A stretch of 64,000 bases of DNA from Acidobacteriota bacterium (GTDB lineage: Bacteria > Aquificota > Aquificia > Aquificales > Aquificaceae). The stretch's first letter is position 1, and every line of letters begins with the position of its first letter. The notes below the pieces were generated by a model. It worked only from the letters and a program-made list of their open reading frames with translations, was not told the DNA's origin and made no database searches. Shown here in pieces: positions 40,669 through 53,998 of the stretch. The DNA lies in NCBI GenBank assembly GCA_003696155.1, contig RFFP01000017.1:104202-168201 (forward strand), read 5' to 3'. A program made the position numbers and the translations under genes.

Positions 40669-41321
40669 GGATCCTTCTTATAGAGGATGATACATCTTTG
40701 GCTAAGGGACTAAAGGAGGTTCTTGAAAGAGAAGGTTATCGTGTTAGTCTTGCCTTGGATGGAAAAAGGGGTTACGAGCTTGCCCTCAGTGATGGATTTG
40801 ACCTTATAATCCTTGACCTTCTCCTCCCTTCCATGAGGGGGGAGGAAGTGCTAAAAAGTCTCAGAAGATCTGGAGTCAAAACGCCAGTGCTTATGCTTAC
40901 TGTAGTATCTGACCTTTCCAAGAAGATTGATCTCTTTTCTCTGGGTGCGGATGACTACCTTACAAAGCCCTTCCATCTTGAAGAACTTTTGGCAAGGATA
41001 AGAGCCATTATAAGAAGAAGCTCGGGGAACATCTCTGACATTATAGAAGTTGGAGAGGTCAAGATAGAAACCAACAAGAAGAGGGTACTTGTTAACGGTC
41101 GGGAGATAACTCTTACCGCGGCGGAGTACGCAGTTCTTGAGTATCTCTGTCTCAACAGGGGGAGATACATAAGTAGGGATGAGATTGTTGAAAGGTGCTT
41201 AAGCTACAGGAACGTGCCTGAGAGTAATACGGTGGAGGTTTTCATATCCAGAATAAGAAAAAAACTTGGGTATAAGGACTTTATAAAGTCTTTGAGAGGG
41301 TTTGGTTATAAGGTAGAATGA
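40665..41321 (+). CDS. OmpR/PhoB-family response regulator
   Basis: LIIDLLLPS-type phosphoacceptor context, GADDYLTKPF, winged-helix C-terminus; putative TTG start. Confidence 0.93.
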   Translation: MRILLIEDDTSLAKGLKEVLEREGYRVSLALDGKRGYELALSDGFDLIILDLLLPSMRGEEVLKSLRRSGVKTPVLMLTVVSDLSKKIDLFSLGADDYLTKPFHLEELLARIRAIIRRSSGNISDIIEVGEVKIETNKKRVLVNGREITLTAAEYAVLEYLCLNRGRYISRDEIVERCLSYRNVPESNTVEVFISRIRKKLGYKDFIKSLRGFGYKVE

Positions 41322-42577
41322 AAAGATCACTTAAATTACAACTTGTTTTGCTTCTGAGCTTTCTGGTGATTCTCTTAACCGCTTATCACATACTGCTCTA
41401 TGTAAGTGTAGAAAAAGTCCTTTTTTCCTCGGTGGACAGACATATGGCGGAAGATGCAAAAGCCTTTGAACTCTTTTACTTTTCTGGAAAAGGGTGGGAA
41501 GATACGCATACCAACTACGAAGCATACACTATAAGAACACCGGATGGTCTTGTACTTGACAGCACAGAAAATGTATCGCTTCCCTTTGATGTAAGCTGGA
41601 CAATGCCAGACATACGAACTGTAAATTACGGCGATGGCTTTTACAGGATACTTACCTACAGGAGAAAAGATGGTTTTTATGTGCAGTATGCGGTTAACTT
41701 CACCTCTGAAGTAGAATTTTTGAAACACCTAAAGCTCTACATGTTTATATCGTGGGGAAGCATATCCTTTCTGATGGTACTGACTTACCTTTTGGTTCTC
41801 AGGTCTATAATAACCTCTATAAGAGCTATCAGTGAAGCCATTACCAAAGAGAGATTAGAGACTAGCGAAGATATTTACCAAGAATTAAAGCCTCTTTTTG
41901 AGAAGATCAGAAATACTCTGCACAGCTTGAAAGCTCTGTCTGAAAGACAGAAAAACGTTATACTGGGACTTAGCCACTCGGTAAAGACTCCCCTGTCAAC
42001 TGCCTTACTGGTATTGGAGGATATCATCAGACGCTCAAATGATGATAATCTGAAGATAGTCAGGGACGAGCTTTGGAGGTTGGAGAAAAATGTAAGCACC
42101 TTTCTCAGAATGTCCAAGATAGAAGATCAGCAGAATCTTGCTAATGTAGAAAGGCACGAACTTCTATCTTTGATAGAAAGGGTGTATAAACTTTACGATA
42201 CGAAAACCAGTAGAATAAGGTTTGAAAGTCCTGAGAAATGTGTTTATGTATTGTGCGACAAGGACATACTTTTGGAGATTCTCAACATACTGATGGACAA
42301 CGCCCTGACCCACAGTTTGGTAGACAGCTTTATAACCATCAGAATTACGGAAGAAAACCTACACGCAGTTGTATGCGTTGAAAATTTTGCGGAAAAAAGC
42401 ATAGACAAAGGGAAGCTCTTTAAACCTTTTGAAGGAAGATACACAGGTATAGGTCTTTACATGGCAAACAAACTTGCCTTAATTATGGATTGCAAACTGA
42501 GTGTACATCAAGAAAAAGTAGGTGATCACTTCTTGATAAGAGTGTGTGTTCGTATCCCTCTTGGTCAAACCGCTTAA
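41318..42577 (+). CDS. Sensor histidine kinase
   Basis: Two TM segments, GLSHSVKTPLSTALLVLED H-box, GIGLYMANKLA G-box. Confidence 0.92.
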   Translation: MKRSLKLQLVLLLSFLVILLTAYHILLYVSVEKVLFSSVDRHMAEDAKAFELFYFSGKGWEDTHTNYEAYTIRTPDGLVLDSTENVSLPFDVSWTMPDIRTVNYGDGFYRILTYRRKDGFYVQYAVNFTSEVEFLKHLKLYMFISWGSISFLMVLTYLLVLRSIITSIRAISEAITKERLETSEDIYQELKPLFEKIRNTLHSLKALSERQKNVILGLSHSVKTPLSTALLVLEDIIRRSNDDNLKIVRDELWRLEKNVSTFLRMSKIEDQQNLANVERHELLSLIERVYKLYDTKTSRIRFESPEKCVYVLCDKDILLEILNILMDNALTHSLVDSFITIRITEENLHAVVCVENFAEKSIDKGKLFKPFEGRYTGIGLYMANKLALIMDCKLSVHQEKVGDHFLIRVCVRIPLGQTA

Positions 42578-42630
42578 CCGTTAATTTGGGATTAATATTG
42601 ATCTCATACAATACTGATGAGGAAAGAGTT

Positions 42631-43059
42631 ATGGAGCTTATGAAGCTTCACCCTCCTGTGGTGCATTTTGCTATAGCTTTCCCTGTGTTTATGTTCATCA
42701 CAGACTTATACTACAGGTGGAAGAAAAAACCACCGGACGGACTGCACGTTTTGCTTACCTACATTAGCACTCTTGCTCTTCTGGGTGGGACTGGATCTGG
42801 CATAATAGCTCACAAGCCTATAGAGGAAGAACTTCACACTATCGGAGTTTTTGAGTTTCACGAATCCTTAGGTATCTTTTTAAGCCTCCTCTTCTTAGGT
42901 TTGGCTTTTGTCAGGTTTTATTTGGATAAAACCAAAGGCGGTATGCGCTTAAGAGATATATATACTCTGTTGCTTGCTGTAGGAGTTATATTACTTTTCT
43001 TGCAAGGGCGGTGGGGAGGTATGATAGTTTATGACTACCTTTTAAAAACAGGGCTATGA
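42631..43059 (+). CDS. DUF2231-like membrane protein
   Basis: LHPPVVHFAIAFPVFMFITDLYYR and four TM segments; start at MELMKLHPP. Confidence 0.75.
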   Translation: MELMKLHPPVVHFAIAFPVFMFITDLYYRWKKKPPDGLHVLLTYISTLALLGGTGSGIIAHKPIEEELHTIGVFEFHESLGIFLSLLFLGLAFVRFYLDKTKGGMRLRDIYTLLLAVGVILLFLQGRWGGMIVYDYLLKTGL

Positions 43060-44225
43060 TACTGCTTTTTCTTCTGCTGATTGGCGTCTCTTACGGCATA
43101 GAACTAAGTGAAGCTGTAAATAAAGCTCTTTCTTATTATCCTTCCTTGAAAGCCCTTGAAGAAGAAAGGAGAGGCATAGAAGGTAAAGCTCTCTTTTACA
43201 GGAGCTACTTAAACCCTACAGTTGGTCTTGAGTTGGGAAACTTTGGGACTTCAAAAGATGGTGTGAGGTCAAGCCCCATCTACAAGTTTTCCTACTCTCA
43301 GCCGGTGCTTATCTACCCCCTAAGTAGTTTTTTAAAAGAGGCGGTAAAGCAGGAGCTTTCCGCTTTTGATGAAGGGATAGCGCAGGAGAGGAATGCGATC
43401 GTAGGTGATGTGTATCTGGCTTTTTATACCACACTTTACAAAAGGGAACTTCTCAGGATTGCGGAGGAAGACTACCAGACAAGTCAGGATATTTACAGCT
43501 TCGTCAAAAAACTGTTTGACCTTGGAGAGATTACAAAACTGGATCTATTCAGAGCGGAAAGGGAACTGGATATAGCAAAAACGGAGCTTGAACTTGCCAA
43601 AAGCGATTACCAAAGTGCTATAAGAAGACTTTCTCTATTCTTAAACGAGGATGTAAAAGATTTAGATGGAAGCATAGAAGATCTAAGAGATATGAAAGCG
43701 CTACAATTTGAAAATCTTCCACAGGTGAAGCGCTACGAGTATCTTGTAAAAAGTACAAAGGCAAACATTCAGGTGGAAAGAACATTAGCCAAGCCACAGT
43801 TAAGCGTGGATATTTTGGCGGAGAAAGTTTCTCAAAGCGAGTACGGTTTTAGGGCGGGTTTTTCTGTAAGTTTACCCATCTTTTACAAAAGGCAGGCGGA
43901 AATAATACAACTGTCTTCTCAGGCAAGAAGTTTAGAAAGGCTCAAAGAGTTAGAGAAGATAAAAACTCAGATAGAATACGAGCGCTTGGTCAAAAGGTAT
44001 GAGACTATAAAAAGTGAGGTAAAAAGAATTGACGATACACTGCTTGTAAAAGCCCGTGAGGAGTTAAGCTTAGCAATGAAGAGCTACCGTCTTAGAACTA
44101 TTACATCTCTTGAGCTTTCTGAAACCAAAAGGAGGTATATACAACTCTTAAGATACAGGTTAGACCTTCTTATGCAAGCTCACGAAGCATACTCCAAATA
44201 TCTGTCTTTGGGGGGTCAGCTATGA
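43056..44225 (+). CDS. TolC-family outer-membrane efflux protein
   Basis: Signal peptide, FDLGEITKLDLFRAERELDIAKTELELAK coiled-coil repeat. Confidence 0.85.
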   Translation: MILLFLLLIGVSYGIELSEAVNKALSYYPSLKALEEERRGIEGKALFYRSYLNPTVGLELGNFGTSKDGVRSSPIYKFSYSQPVLIYPLSSFLKEAVKQELSAFDEGIAQERNAIVGDVYLAFYTTLYKRELLRIAEEDYQTSQDIYSFVKKLFDLGEITKLDLFRAERELDIAKTELELAKSDYQSAIRRLSLFLNEDVKDLDGSIEDLRDMKALQFENLPQVKRYEYLVKSTKANIQVERTLAKPQLSVDILAEKVSQSEYGFRAGFSVSLPIFYKRQAEIIQLSSQARSLERLKELEKIKTQIEYERLVKRYETIKSEVKRIDDTLLVKAREELSLAMKSYRLRTITSLELSETKRRYIQLLRYRLDLLMQAHEAYSKYLSLGGQL

Positions 44226-45247
44226 GAGTCCTTTTACTGATTGTGCTTCCCATTTTGGCTTTTTCTCAAACCGTAAAACTTGATGAAAAGGTGATGCAAA
44301 AACTCGGCGTAAAGCTATACACGGTAAAGTTAGAGAAGGTAAAGGAGACATTAACACTTCCATCACAGGTAAGTGAGTATGCAGGTTTTGTGGCAGAGAT
44401 ATACCCACCGGTGAGTGGTATAGTAAAGAAGGTTTTTGTGAAGGAAGGGGATCATGTGAAAAAGGGAAGTCCCCTTGCCTTAGTTTACTCTCCCCACATA
44501 GCGGAACTTCAAGCTCAGATTAGGATGGCTAAGGTAAAACTGCAAACCGCTCAAGAAACGCTAAAAAGAGAGGAGATGCTTTACAAAGAGGAGGTCATCC
44601 CGTATGTGAGGTATTACGGAGCAAAGATAGAGTACGAGCGATCAAAAGGGGAGTATGAAGCTCTTTTGGCATCTTTAAAGTCCTTTGGTGAAGTAATAGG
44701 TGATGCGGTCTTAATAAGGTCACCAATAAGCGGTTATGTAATTGAGCAGAAGGTCTTTACCGGGACAGGTGTTGATATATCAAAGGAGATGTTTAAGATT
44801 CACTCACGCCAAAAACTTTGGGTATACGCTTACGCAACACCTGAGGATGCTATAAGAGTAAAGAAGGGTATCAAAGGCTATGTGCTGTGGCAGGGTAAAA
44901 AGGTGGAGGGCAGGGTTGATTATGTATCTCACGAGGTGGACAAAAACACCAAGAGGGTCGCCATAAGGCTGATTGTGGATAACATAAACGACCTGCTAAG
45001 ACCCGGTCTTATGACACAGAGTGTTATTGAGCTGGGAAGCGTTTTGGGTGTGTGGCTTCCAGCTGAGGCTGTACAAAGATTAAAAGATATGAATGTGGTT
45101 TTTGTAAAAACTCCAGATGGCTTTAGCGTTAAATCTGTGAGGAAGTTGCGCCAAGAAGAGAACAAAGTGTTGGTAGAAGGCTTGAAGGAAGGCGAGCAAG
45201 TTGCGGTGAGCGGAGTTGTATTCCTAAAATCACAGGTAGAAAGATGA
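44222..45247 (+). CDS. RND periplasmic adaptor subunit (HlyD/CzcB-like)
   Basis: YPPVSGIVKKVFVKEGDHVKKGSPLALVYSP, RSPISGYVIEQKVFTG. Confidence 0.88.
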   Translation: MRVLLLIVLPILAFSQTVKLDEKVMQKLGVKLYTVKLEKVKETLTLPSQVSEYAGFVAEIYPPVSGIVKKVFVKEGDHVKKGSPLALVYSPHIAELQAQIRMAKVKLQTAQETLKREEMLYKEEVIPYVRYYGAKIEYERSKGEYEALLASLKSFGEVIGDAVLIRSPISGYVIEQKVFTGTGVDISKEMFKIHSRQKLWVYAYATPEDAIRVKKGIKGYVLWQGKKVEGRVDYVSHEVDKNTKRVAIRLIVDNINDLLRPGLMTQSVIELGSVLGVWLPAEAVQRLKDMNVVFVKTPDGFSVKSVRKLRQEENKVLVEGLKEGEQVAVSGVVFLKSQVER

Positions 45248-48200
45248 GTAGAATACTACGCTATCGGCTTTTGGTGCTGGTGCTTCTTTTCCTAAGTATT
45301 GCGATAGGCATCTGGAGCTTTTTGAAGCTACCTATAGACACCTTTCCTGATCCAACACCAGTGCAAGTAGTCATATACACAGAAACTCCTGGGCTTTCTG
45401 CGGAGGAGACTGAAGTTTTGGTGACGCGCCCTATAGAGTCAGTTCTTGCAGGCATAAAGGGGGTGGATGTGGTCAGGTCTGTGAGCCTCCCAGGACTTTC
45501 TTATGTAAGTGTTTTTTTCAAAGACGGCACAGATGTTTACTTCGCTAGAAATCTTGTAGCCCAGAAATTACCTGAAGCTCAGGCACAGATACCGCAAGGC
45601 TACACACCCAGAATGGGACCCAACACCTCAGGTCTGGGAAATGTCCTCTTTTACGCTCTTGTAGACAATAAAGGCAATTACTCTCTTGAAGATATGAAAA
45701 CCCTAGAGATGTGGAAAGTAAAACCTTTAATCAAATCCGTTGACGGAGTAGAGGAAGTATCCCAGTGGGGACCAGAGAGAGCTTATCTTGTAAAGCTAAA
45801 CCCTGATGCTATGGTATTTTACAGCATAACCCTGTCGGATGTTATCTCTTCCCTAGAGGAGTACAACCAGATAGCGGGCGGTGGCTTTTTGGTATCTCCT
45901 TATGGAGACATGGTAGTAAGAGGTCTTGGCAGGGTAAAGAGCATCCAAGACATTGAAAACATACCGGTGAAAAAGTCAGAAAGTATTGAGGTAAAGCTCG
46001 GACAGATAGCACAGATAGTACCTTCCGAGCTTCCCAACAGGAGGGGGGCTTTTACCCTCAACGGTGATGAAGTGCAGGGAAACATAATTCTCAAAAGGGT
46101 AGGCACCAACACTATGGAGCTGGTAGAAGAACTGAGAAAGAAAATCCAAGAGATACAGAAGATACTTCCCGATGGTGTAAGGCTGGAAATACTTTATGAC
46201 CAAGCTTATCTTACAAAGAAAGCTCTATCTACAGTGGAGAAGGCACTCTTGGAAGGAATAATCTTAGTCTCCGTAGCCATATCACTTTACCTTTGGAATA
46301 TGAGAACCGCTTTTCTTGTAGTCCTTTCCATACCGCTTACTATGCTCTACACCTTTATATTCATGAAACAGGTAGGTTTATCGGGCAATCTCATGTCTCT
46401 TGGAGGTCTTGCTATAGGAGTTGGGCTTTTTGCGGACGCAACGGTAGTAGTTGTAGAAAACATATACAGACACCTTTCGGAAAACAAGCAGGGATCCAAG
46501 CTCTCTGTTGTATCGGACTCGGTGAGGGAAGTGGTGCGTCCTGTAGTATTCGCCATAGGCATAATAGCGGTGGTCTTTTTGCCCATATTCACCTTAGAAT
46601 CTGTGGAAGGAAAGTATTACAAACCCTTAGCCATGACCATAATCTTTGCTCTTGTGTCTTCTTTGATCGTTGCCTTTTTGTTCATGCCAGTACTTTCTTA
46701 CTACATATTAAAAGGTGGGAAAGAAGAAACACTTATCTTTCGTAAAATAAGGGAAGGATACTTAAAGCTTTTGGGCTTAGCCTTCAAGATAAGGTGGGTA
46801 CTAGTTGCTACTACCGTAGCTTCCTTTATCTTCTCTCTGTTCTTACTGTCAAAAACAGGTACCGAGTTTGCTCCTGAGCTTGAAGAAGGCGCTGTTTTAG
46901 TAAAGTCCTTTTTAAATCCCAACGTATCACTTGAAGAAGCTAAAAAGGTTGCTAAGCTTGTTGAAAGTACCGCTTTGGAGTATCCAGAGGTTATCAGAAC
47001 TTTTTCCAATATAGGAAGGGCGGAAGTGGGAGAGCCAGAAGATGTAAACTACATAGAGACCTTTATCATACTAAAGCCTATGTCTGAGTGGAAAAGTTTT
47101 AAAAGCAGGCAAGAGTTTGAGAACATGCTCAGAGATAAGCTCAAAGATGTTCCAGGTGTAGAGTTTAGCTTTACCCAACCTATACAAATGAGGATAGACG
47201 AGCTTCTCTCGGGCGTTAAATCTACAGTTGCCATAAAGGTCTTCGGAGATGACCTTCAAAAGATAAACCAGATAGCTTACAAGATAGAAGATATAGTCAA
47301 AAGTACCAAAGGTGCTGTTGATGTGGAAACAGAAGCACAGTCTGGCAAATTACAGCTTCGCATAATTCCTAAAACAGAAGAGCTAAAAAGGTACAACCTC
47401 ACTACCCAAGACCTAATGAACCTTGTCTCTTATGCCTTAGGTGGAAAAGAGGTAGGATATCTTCAGAAAGATAACATCTTGTTCCCAATAGCCCTGGGCT
47501 TAGAGAGGAAGGACTTTGAGACACTTAAAAACTTACCTATTTTGTTGAAAGACGGCGGTATTGTAAACTTGTCCCAAGTAGCGCATCTGGAAATAACAGA
47601 AGGCTTTCAGAAAATAAGAAGGGAAAACGGCATAAGGTTTGCTCTTGTACAGTCCAACCTATCAGGTAGAGACTTAGGTGGGTTTGTCAAGGAGTTAAAA
47701 GAAAGGATATCCAAGGAGGTAAAGCTACCACCTGGCTACTTCATAGCTTTTGGTGGTCAGTTTGAAAATCAGGAGAGAGCAATGAAGAAGCTTTCTATAG
47801 TTGTTCCTTTATCCATAATGCTTATCTTTCTTCTTCTTTATCTTAACTACAACTCTGTGAGAGATGCCCTCATAGTTATACTAAATGTTCCTTTCGCTAC
47901 CATAGGTGGGGTTTTTGCTCTCTACATTTCTGGTTATAATCTGTCTGTGCCATCCACCGTTGGCTTTATAGCGGTTTTTGGTATAGCTACACTTAATGGA
48001 GTGGTTCTCGTATCTTACATAAGGTCTCTTCTGGAAAACCGCTACACCCTTAGAGAAGCTGTCATGATGGCTGCCAGCAGGAGGCTAAGACCTATACTCA
48101 TAACCGCTACCGCCGCATCATTTGGACTTCTCCCAATGCTTTTTACCTCCGATATAGGATCCGAAATCCAAAAGCCTTTAGCGGTTGTAGTTATAGGTGG

Positions 48201-48279
48201 TATATTCACATCAACTCTTTTGACCTTGGTGATACTTCCCATAGTTTACGAGAAATTTGGTAAAATTGTCATAAAATGA
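45244..48279 (+). CDS. Heavy-metal efflux RND pump (CzcA family)
   Basis: 1011 aa; LPIDTFPDPTPVQVVIYTETPGLSAEETE, GLAIGVGLFADATVVVVENIYRH. Confidence 0.93.
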   Translation: MSRILRYRLLVLVLLFLSIAIGIWSFLKLPIDTFPDPTPVQVVIYTETPGLSAEETEVLVTRPIESVLAGIKGVDVVRSVSLPGLSYVSVFFKDGTDVYFARNLVAQKLPEAQAQIPQGYTPRMGPNTSGLGNVLFYALVDNKGNYSLEDMKTLEMWKVKPLIKSVDGVEEVSQWGPERAYLVKLNPDAMVFYSITLSDVISSLEEYNQIAGGGFLVSPYGDMVVRGLGRVKSIQDIENIPVKKSESIEVKLGQIAQIVPSELPNRRGAFTLNGDEVQGNIILKRVGTNTMELVEELRKKIQEIQKILPDGVRLEILYDQAYLTKKALSTVEKALLEGIILVSVAISLYLWNMRTAFLVVLSIPLTMLYTFIFMKQVGLSGNLMSLGGLAIGVGLFADATVVVVENIYRHLSENKQGSKLSVVSDSVREVVRPVVFAIGIIAVVFLPIFTLESVEGKYYKPLAMTIIFALVSSLIVAFLFMPVLSYYILKGGKEETLIFRKIREGYLKLLGLAFKIRWVLVATTVASFIFSLFLLSKTGTEFAPELEEGAVLVKSFLNPNVSLEEAKKVAKLVESTALEYPEVIRTFSNIGRAEVGEPEDVNYIETFIILKPMSEWKSFKSRQEFENMLRDKLKDVPGVEFSFTQPIQMRIDELLSGVKSTVAIKVFGDDLQKINQIAYKIEDIVKSTKGAVDVETEAQSGKLQLRIIPKTEELKRYNLTTQDLMNLVSYALGGKEVGYLQKDNILFPIALGLERKDFETLKNLPILLKDGGIVNLSQVAHLEITEGFQKIRRENGIRFALVQSNLSGRDLGGFVKELKERISKEVKLPPGYFIAFGGQFENQERAMKKLSIVVPLSIMLIFLLLYLNYNSVRDALIVILNVPFATIGGVFALYISGYNLSVPSTVGFIAVFGIATLNGVVLVSYIRSLLENRYTLREAVMMAASRRLRPILITATAASFGLLPMLFTSDIGSEIQKPLAVVVIGGIFTSTLLTLVILPIVYEKFGKIVIK

Positions 48280-48902
48280 GGGTTACCATATCCTTTGAAC
48301 TGGCTCCTTTTCTAAAATGGCTAAAAGATTACGACCGTGATAAGTTTTTAAGAGACTTGATATCGGGGCTTACAGTTGCTGCAGTGCTTGTACCTCAGTC
48401 TATGGCTTATGCACTTCTTGCGGGTATGCCACCTATATACGGGCTTTACGCCTCCTTTTTACCCGCCATCTTGGCTTCAATGTTTGGAAGTTCAAGGTTT
48501 CTTGCAACCGGTCCGGTTGCTATGACCGCTCTCCTTTCCGCATCGGTACTTTACGGTCTTGCGGAACCAGCCTCGGAGAAGTGGATCAATCTTATGGGTG
48601 TTTTGGCTCTTATGGTAGGCTTTATAAGGCTCACAGTAGGTCTTTTAAAGCTTGGTTTTGTGGTGGAGCTTATATCCACAAGCGTCATAACTGGGTTTGT
48701 GAGTGCAGGCGCACTTGTTATAGCTCTTAGTCAAGCAGGACATCTGCTGGGTTTTAAAATAACCCAAAGCACCCTAATATATCAGGTGGTAGTGGACATT
48801 GTCTCAAAGATAGAAAAAATCAATCTCTACACAGTAGCCATAGGGCTTTTAGCATATGCCATCATATGGGTATCTAAAAAAATACATCCTATCATACGCT
48901 GA
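48276..48902 (+). pseudogene. SulP-family anion transporter, 3'-truncated
   Basis: GLTVAAVLVPQSMAYALLAGMPPIYGLYASFLP SulP signature, but only 208 aa with no STAS domain. Stop falls at the mobile-element end. Confidence 0.85.
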
Positions 48903-49253
48903 GTGAGAAATTAAGCACATACCAGAACCTCCCTTTTTCTGAAAAAGCCATATCCCAAAGCATAAGCATACAATTAAGTTAAAAGCCTAATCCCCTTCCT
49001 CCAACCACTCAAATAGTTAAACCTCTTTTTAACCACAAAAACACACCCTCCACAACCTGTCTTTGAGCCTTACCCTCCTTAATCTCACATACCTTCACAT
49101 ACTCACTATAGAGCAATTGAGCGAGCTTAAAGGAGTGTTTGTGATGAAGGAGATGATAAAGAGAGTGGCTATTTGAGCATCGGAGAGTTTTGGCTTTTTT
49201 GTTCTAGAAGGCTTTTTAAGAACAAGGCTTTGACGCTTTGGAATTTCTCACTC
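48901..49253. mobile_element. Remnant insertion element with 12-bp terminal inverted repeats
   Basis: GAGTGAGAAATT (48901-48912) and AATTTCTCACTC (49242-49253). Minus-strand interior reads KKPSRTKKPKLSDAQIATLFIISFI, then in another frame HHKHSFKLAQLLYSEYVKVCEIKEGKAQRQVVEGVFLWLKRGLTI*. Confidence 0.7.
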
Positions 49254-49275
49254 GGGGTATTTGGGGAGCTTATAA

Positions 49276-52075
<2,800 letters not shown>

Positions 52076-52076
<1 letters not shown>

Positions 52077-53149
52077 TGCTCACACAGGAATTAGAGGAAA
52101 AGTTAAAGGCTATAGAGCAGAAGTATTTGGATCTTCAGTACAAGCTTAGCAGTCCAGAGGTTGTCTCAGACAGAGAGAAGCTCTCCAAGCTGGGCAAGGA
52201 GCTAAGAGAGGTGGAGGAGGTATACGGTGCTTACAAGGAATATAAAAGGGTCATCTCTGAGCTTGAACAGGCTAAGGAGCTTCTAAAGAACAGGGAACTT
52301 GAAGAGCTTGCCAGAGAAGAGATAGAAAGGTTAAACACAGAGAAGGAAGGCTTAGAAAAGAGGCTGAGGTTTCTACTGCTTCCTAAGGACCCGAAAGACA
52401 GTAAAAACGTCATATTGGAGATAAGGGCGGGTGTTGGTGGTGAGGAGGCTGCCCTTTTCGTGGCTGACCTTTTGCATATGTATCAGAAGTACGCAGAGGA
52501 AAAAGGATGGAAGTTTAGTGTTTTATCCACTAACAGAACAGGTTTAGGCGGTTATAAGGAGGTTATAGTTCTTATAGAGGGAGAGGGAGCCTTCTCTAAG
52601 CTCAAGTTTGAAAGCGGTGTTCATAGAGTTCAGAGGGTTCCAGCTACCGAGTCTGGGGGTAGAATTCATACTTCTACCGCCACCGTTGCAGTGCTTGCTG
52701 AAACGGATGAGACGGAGCTACACATAGACCCAAAGGACCTACGAATAGAAACTTTCAGAGCCAGCGGTGCGGGTGGTCAGTACGTTAACACCACGGAAAC
52801 CGCTGTCAGGGTAACCCACATCCCCACGGGTATATCCGTATCCTGTCAGGATGAGAGGTCTCAGTTCCAAAACAGACAGAAGGCGCTGAAGATACTTTAC
52901 GCAAGACTTAGGGACTTTTACGAAAGACAGAAGGAAGAGGAGCTTGCCAAGGAGAGAAGACAACAGGTAGGCACAGGAGAAAGAAGCGAGAAAATAAGGA
53001 CATACAACTTCACCCAAAACAGGGTCACGGACCACCGCATAAACCTAACCCTCTACAAGCTTCAGGATGTCCTGGAAGGAAAGCTTGATGAGATAATAGA
53101 TGCTCTTACCGAGCATTACATAGAGGAGAAGCTAAAAGCTCAGGTTTGA
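52076..53149 (+). CDS. prfA: Peptide chain release factor 1
   Basis: [59 protein letters not shown]. Confidence 0.95.
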
Positions 53150-53998
53150 AAGCATTCTGTAAGGTCTGAGCTTCCCGTCCTCCACAAGACCCACACCCAA
53201 GAAACTATCCTCTTCATAGAGCCTTAGGTATGTACTTTCGGTCTGTGGAACCTTCAGAAAGCCACCTGTTTTAACCCTTCTTGCAAGGGCACCGCTGAGG
53301 GATAGCTTGGGGAGAAAGTCAAGGGCTTCATCTACGGGTATTGTGATGCCACCAATATCCTCAAGGGACATGAGTCTATGGTAGGCTATAGCCTTTTCTA
53401 CGCTGAACCTTCCTATGCTTATCCTCCTTAGCTCCACCACATGACCACCGCAGGAGAGAGAAAGGCCAAGGTCATGAACAAGGCTTCTTATGTAGGTTCC
53501 TGAGGAGACCTCAAAGCACAGCTCTAAGAAGGGAAGCTCACACCTCAAAAGCTCCGCCCTGTATACCTTTACCCGCACGGGCTTTATCTCCACCTTCTGT
53601 CCACTCCTTGCAAGCTCGTAAGCTCTCTTCCCTCTAAGCTTCTTCGCAGAATAAGGGGGTGGTTTCTGCTCTATAGAGCCTGTGAATCTCCATAGAGCCT
53701 CCTCTACCTGTTTACAGTCAACCCCTATCTCCTTCCTTTCCAGCACCTCTCCCTCTGCATCGTAGGTGTCTGTTATAATTCCAAGCTGGGCAACAACTCT
53801 ATAAGCTTTGTCAAGCATCATGAAAAACATAGAAAACTTGGTAGCCTCCCCCAAAAGTACAATAAGAAGGCCTGTTGCTAGAGGGTCAAGAGTTCCTGCA
53901 TGCCCAGCGTGCAGTTTAAACCTTTTTTTTATACCTTCCACAACTTCCATAGAGGTTATGCCCTTGGGTTTGTCCACGAGCAGAACGCCGGAGAGCAT
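53132..53998 (-). CDS. truB: tRNA pseudouridine synthase B
   Basis: [49 protein letters not shown]. Confidence 0.95.
   Translation of the reverse strand: MLSGVLLVDKPKGITSMEVVEGIKKRFKLHAGHAGTLDPLATGLLIVLLGEATKFSMFFMMLDKAYRVVAQLGIITDTYDAEGEVLERKEIGVDCKQVEEALWRFTGSIEQKPPPYSAKKLRGKRAYELARSGQKVEIKPVRVKVYRAELLRCELPFLELCFEVSSGTYIRSLVHDLGLSLSCGGHVVELRRISIGRFSVEKAIAYHRLMSLEDIGGITIPVDEALDFLPKLSLSGALARRVKTGGFLKVPQTESTYLRLYEEDSFLGVGLVEDGKLRPYRMLSNLSF

Noticed and set aside
42544-42630. N-terminal extension of the DUF2231 ORF
   Set aside because: MCSYPSWSNRLTVNLGLILISYNTDEERV overlaps the kinase end out of frame; the start at 42631 (MELMKLHPP) fits the family.
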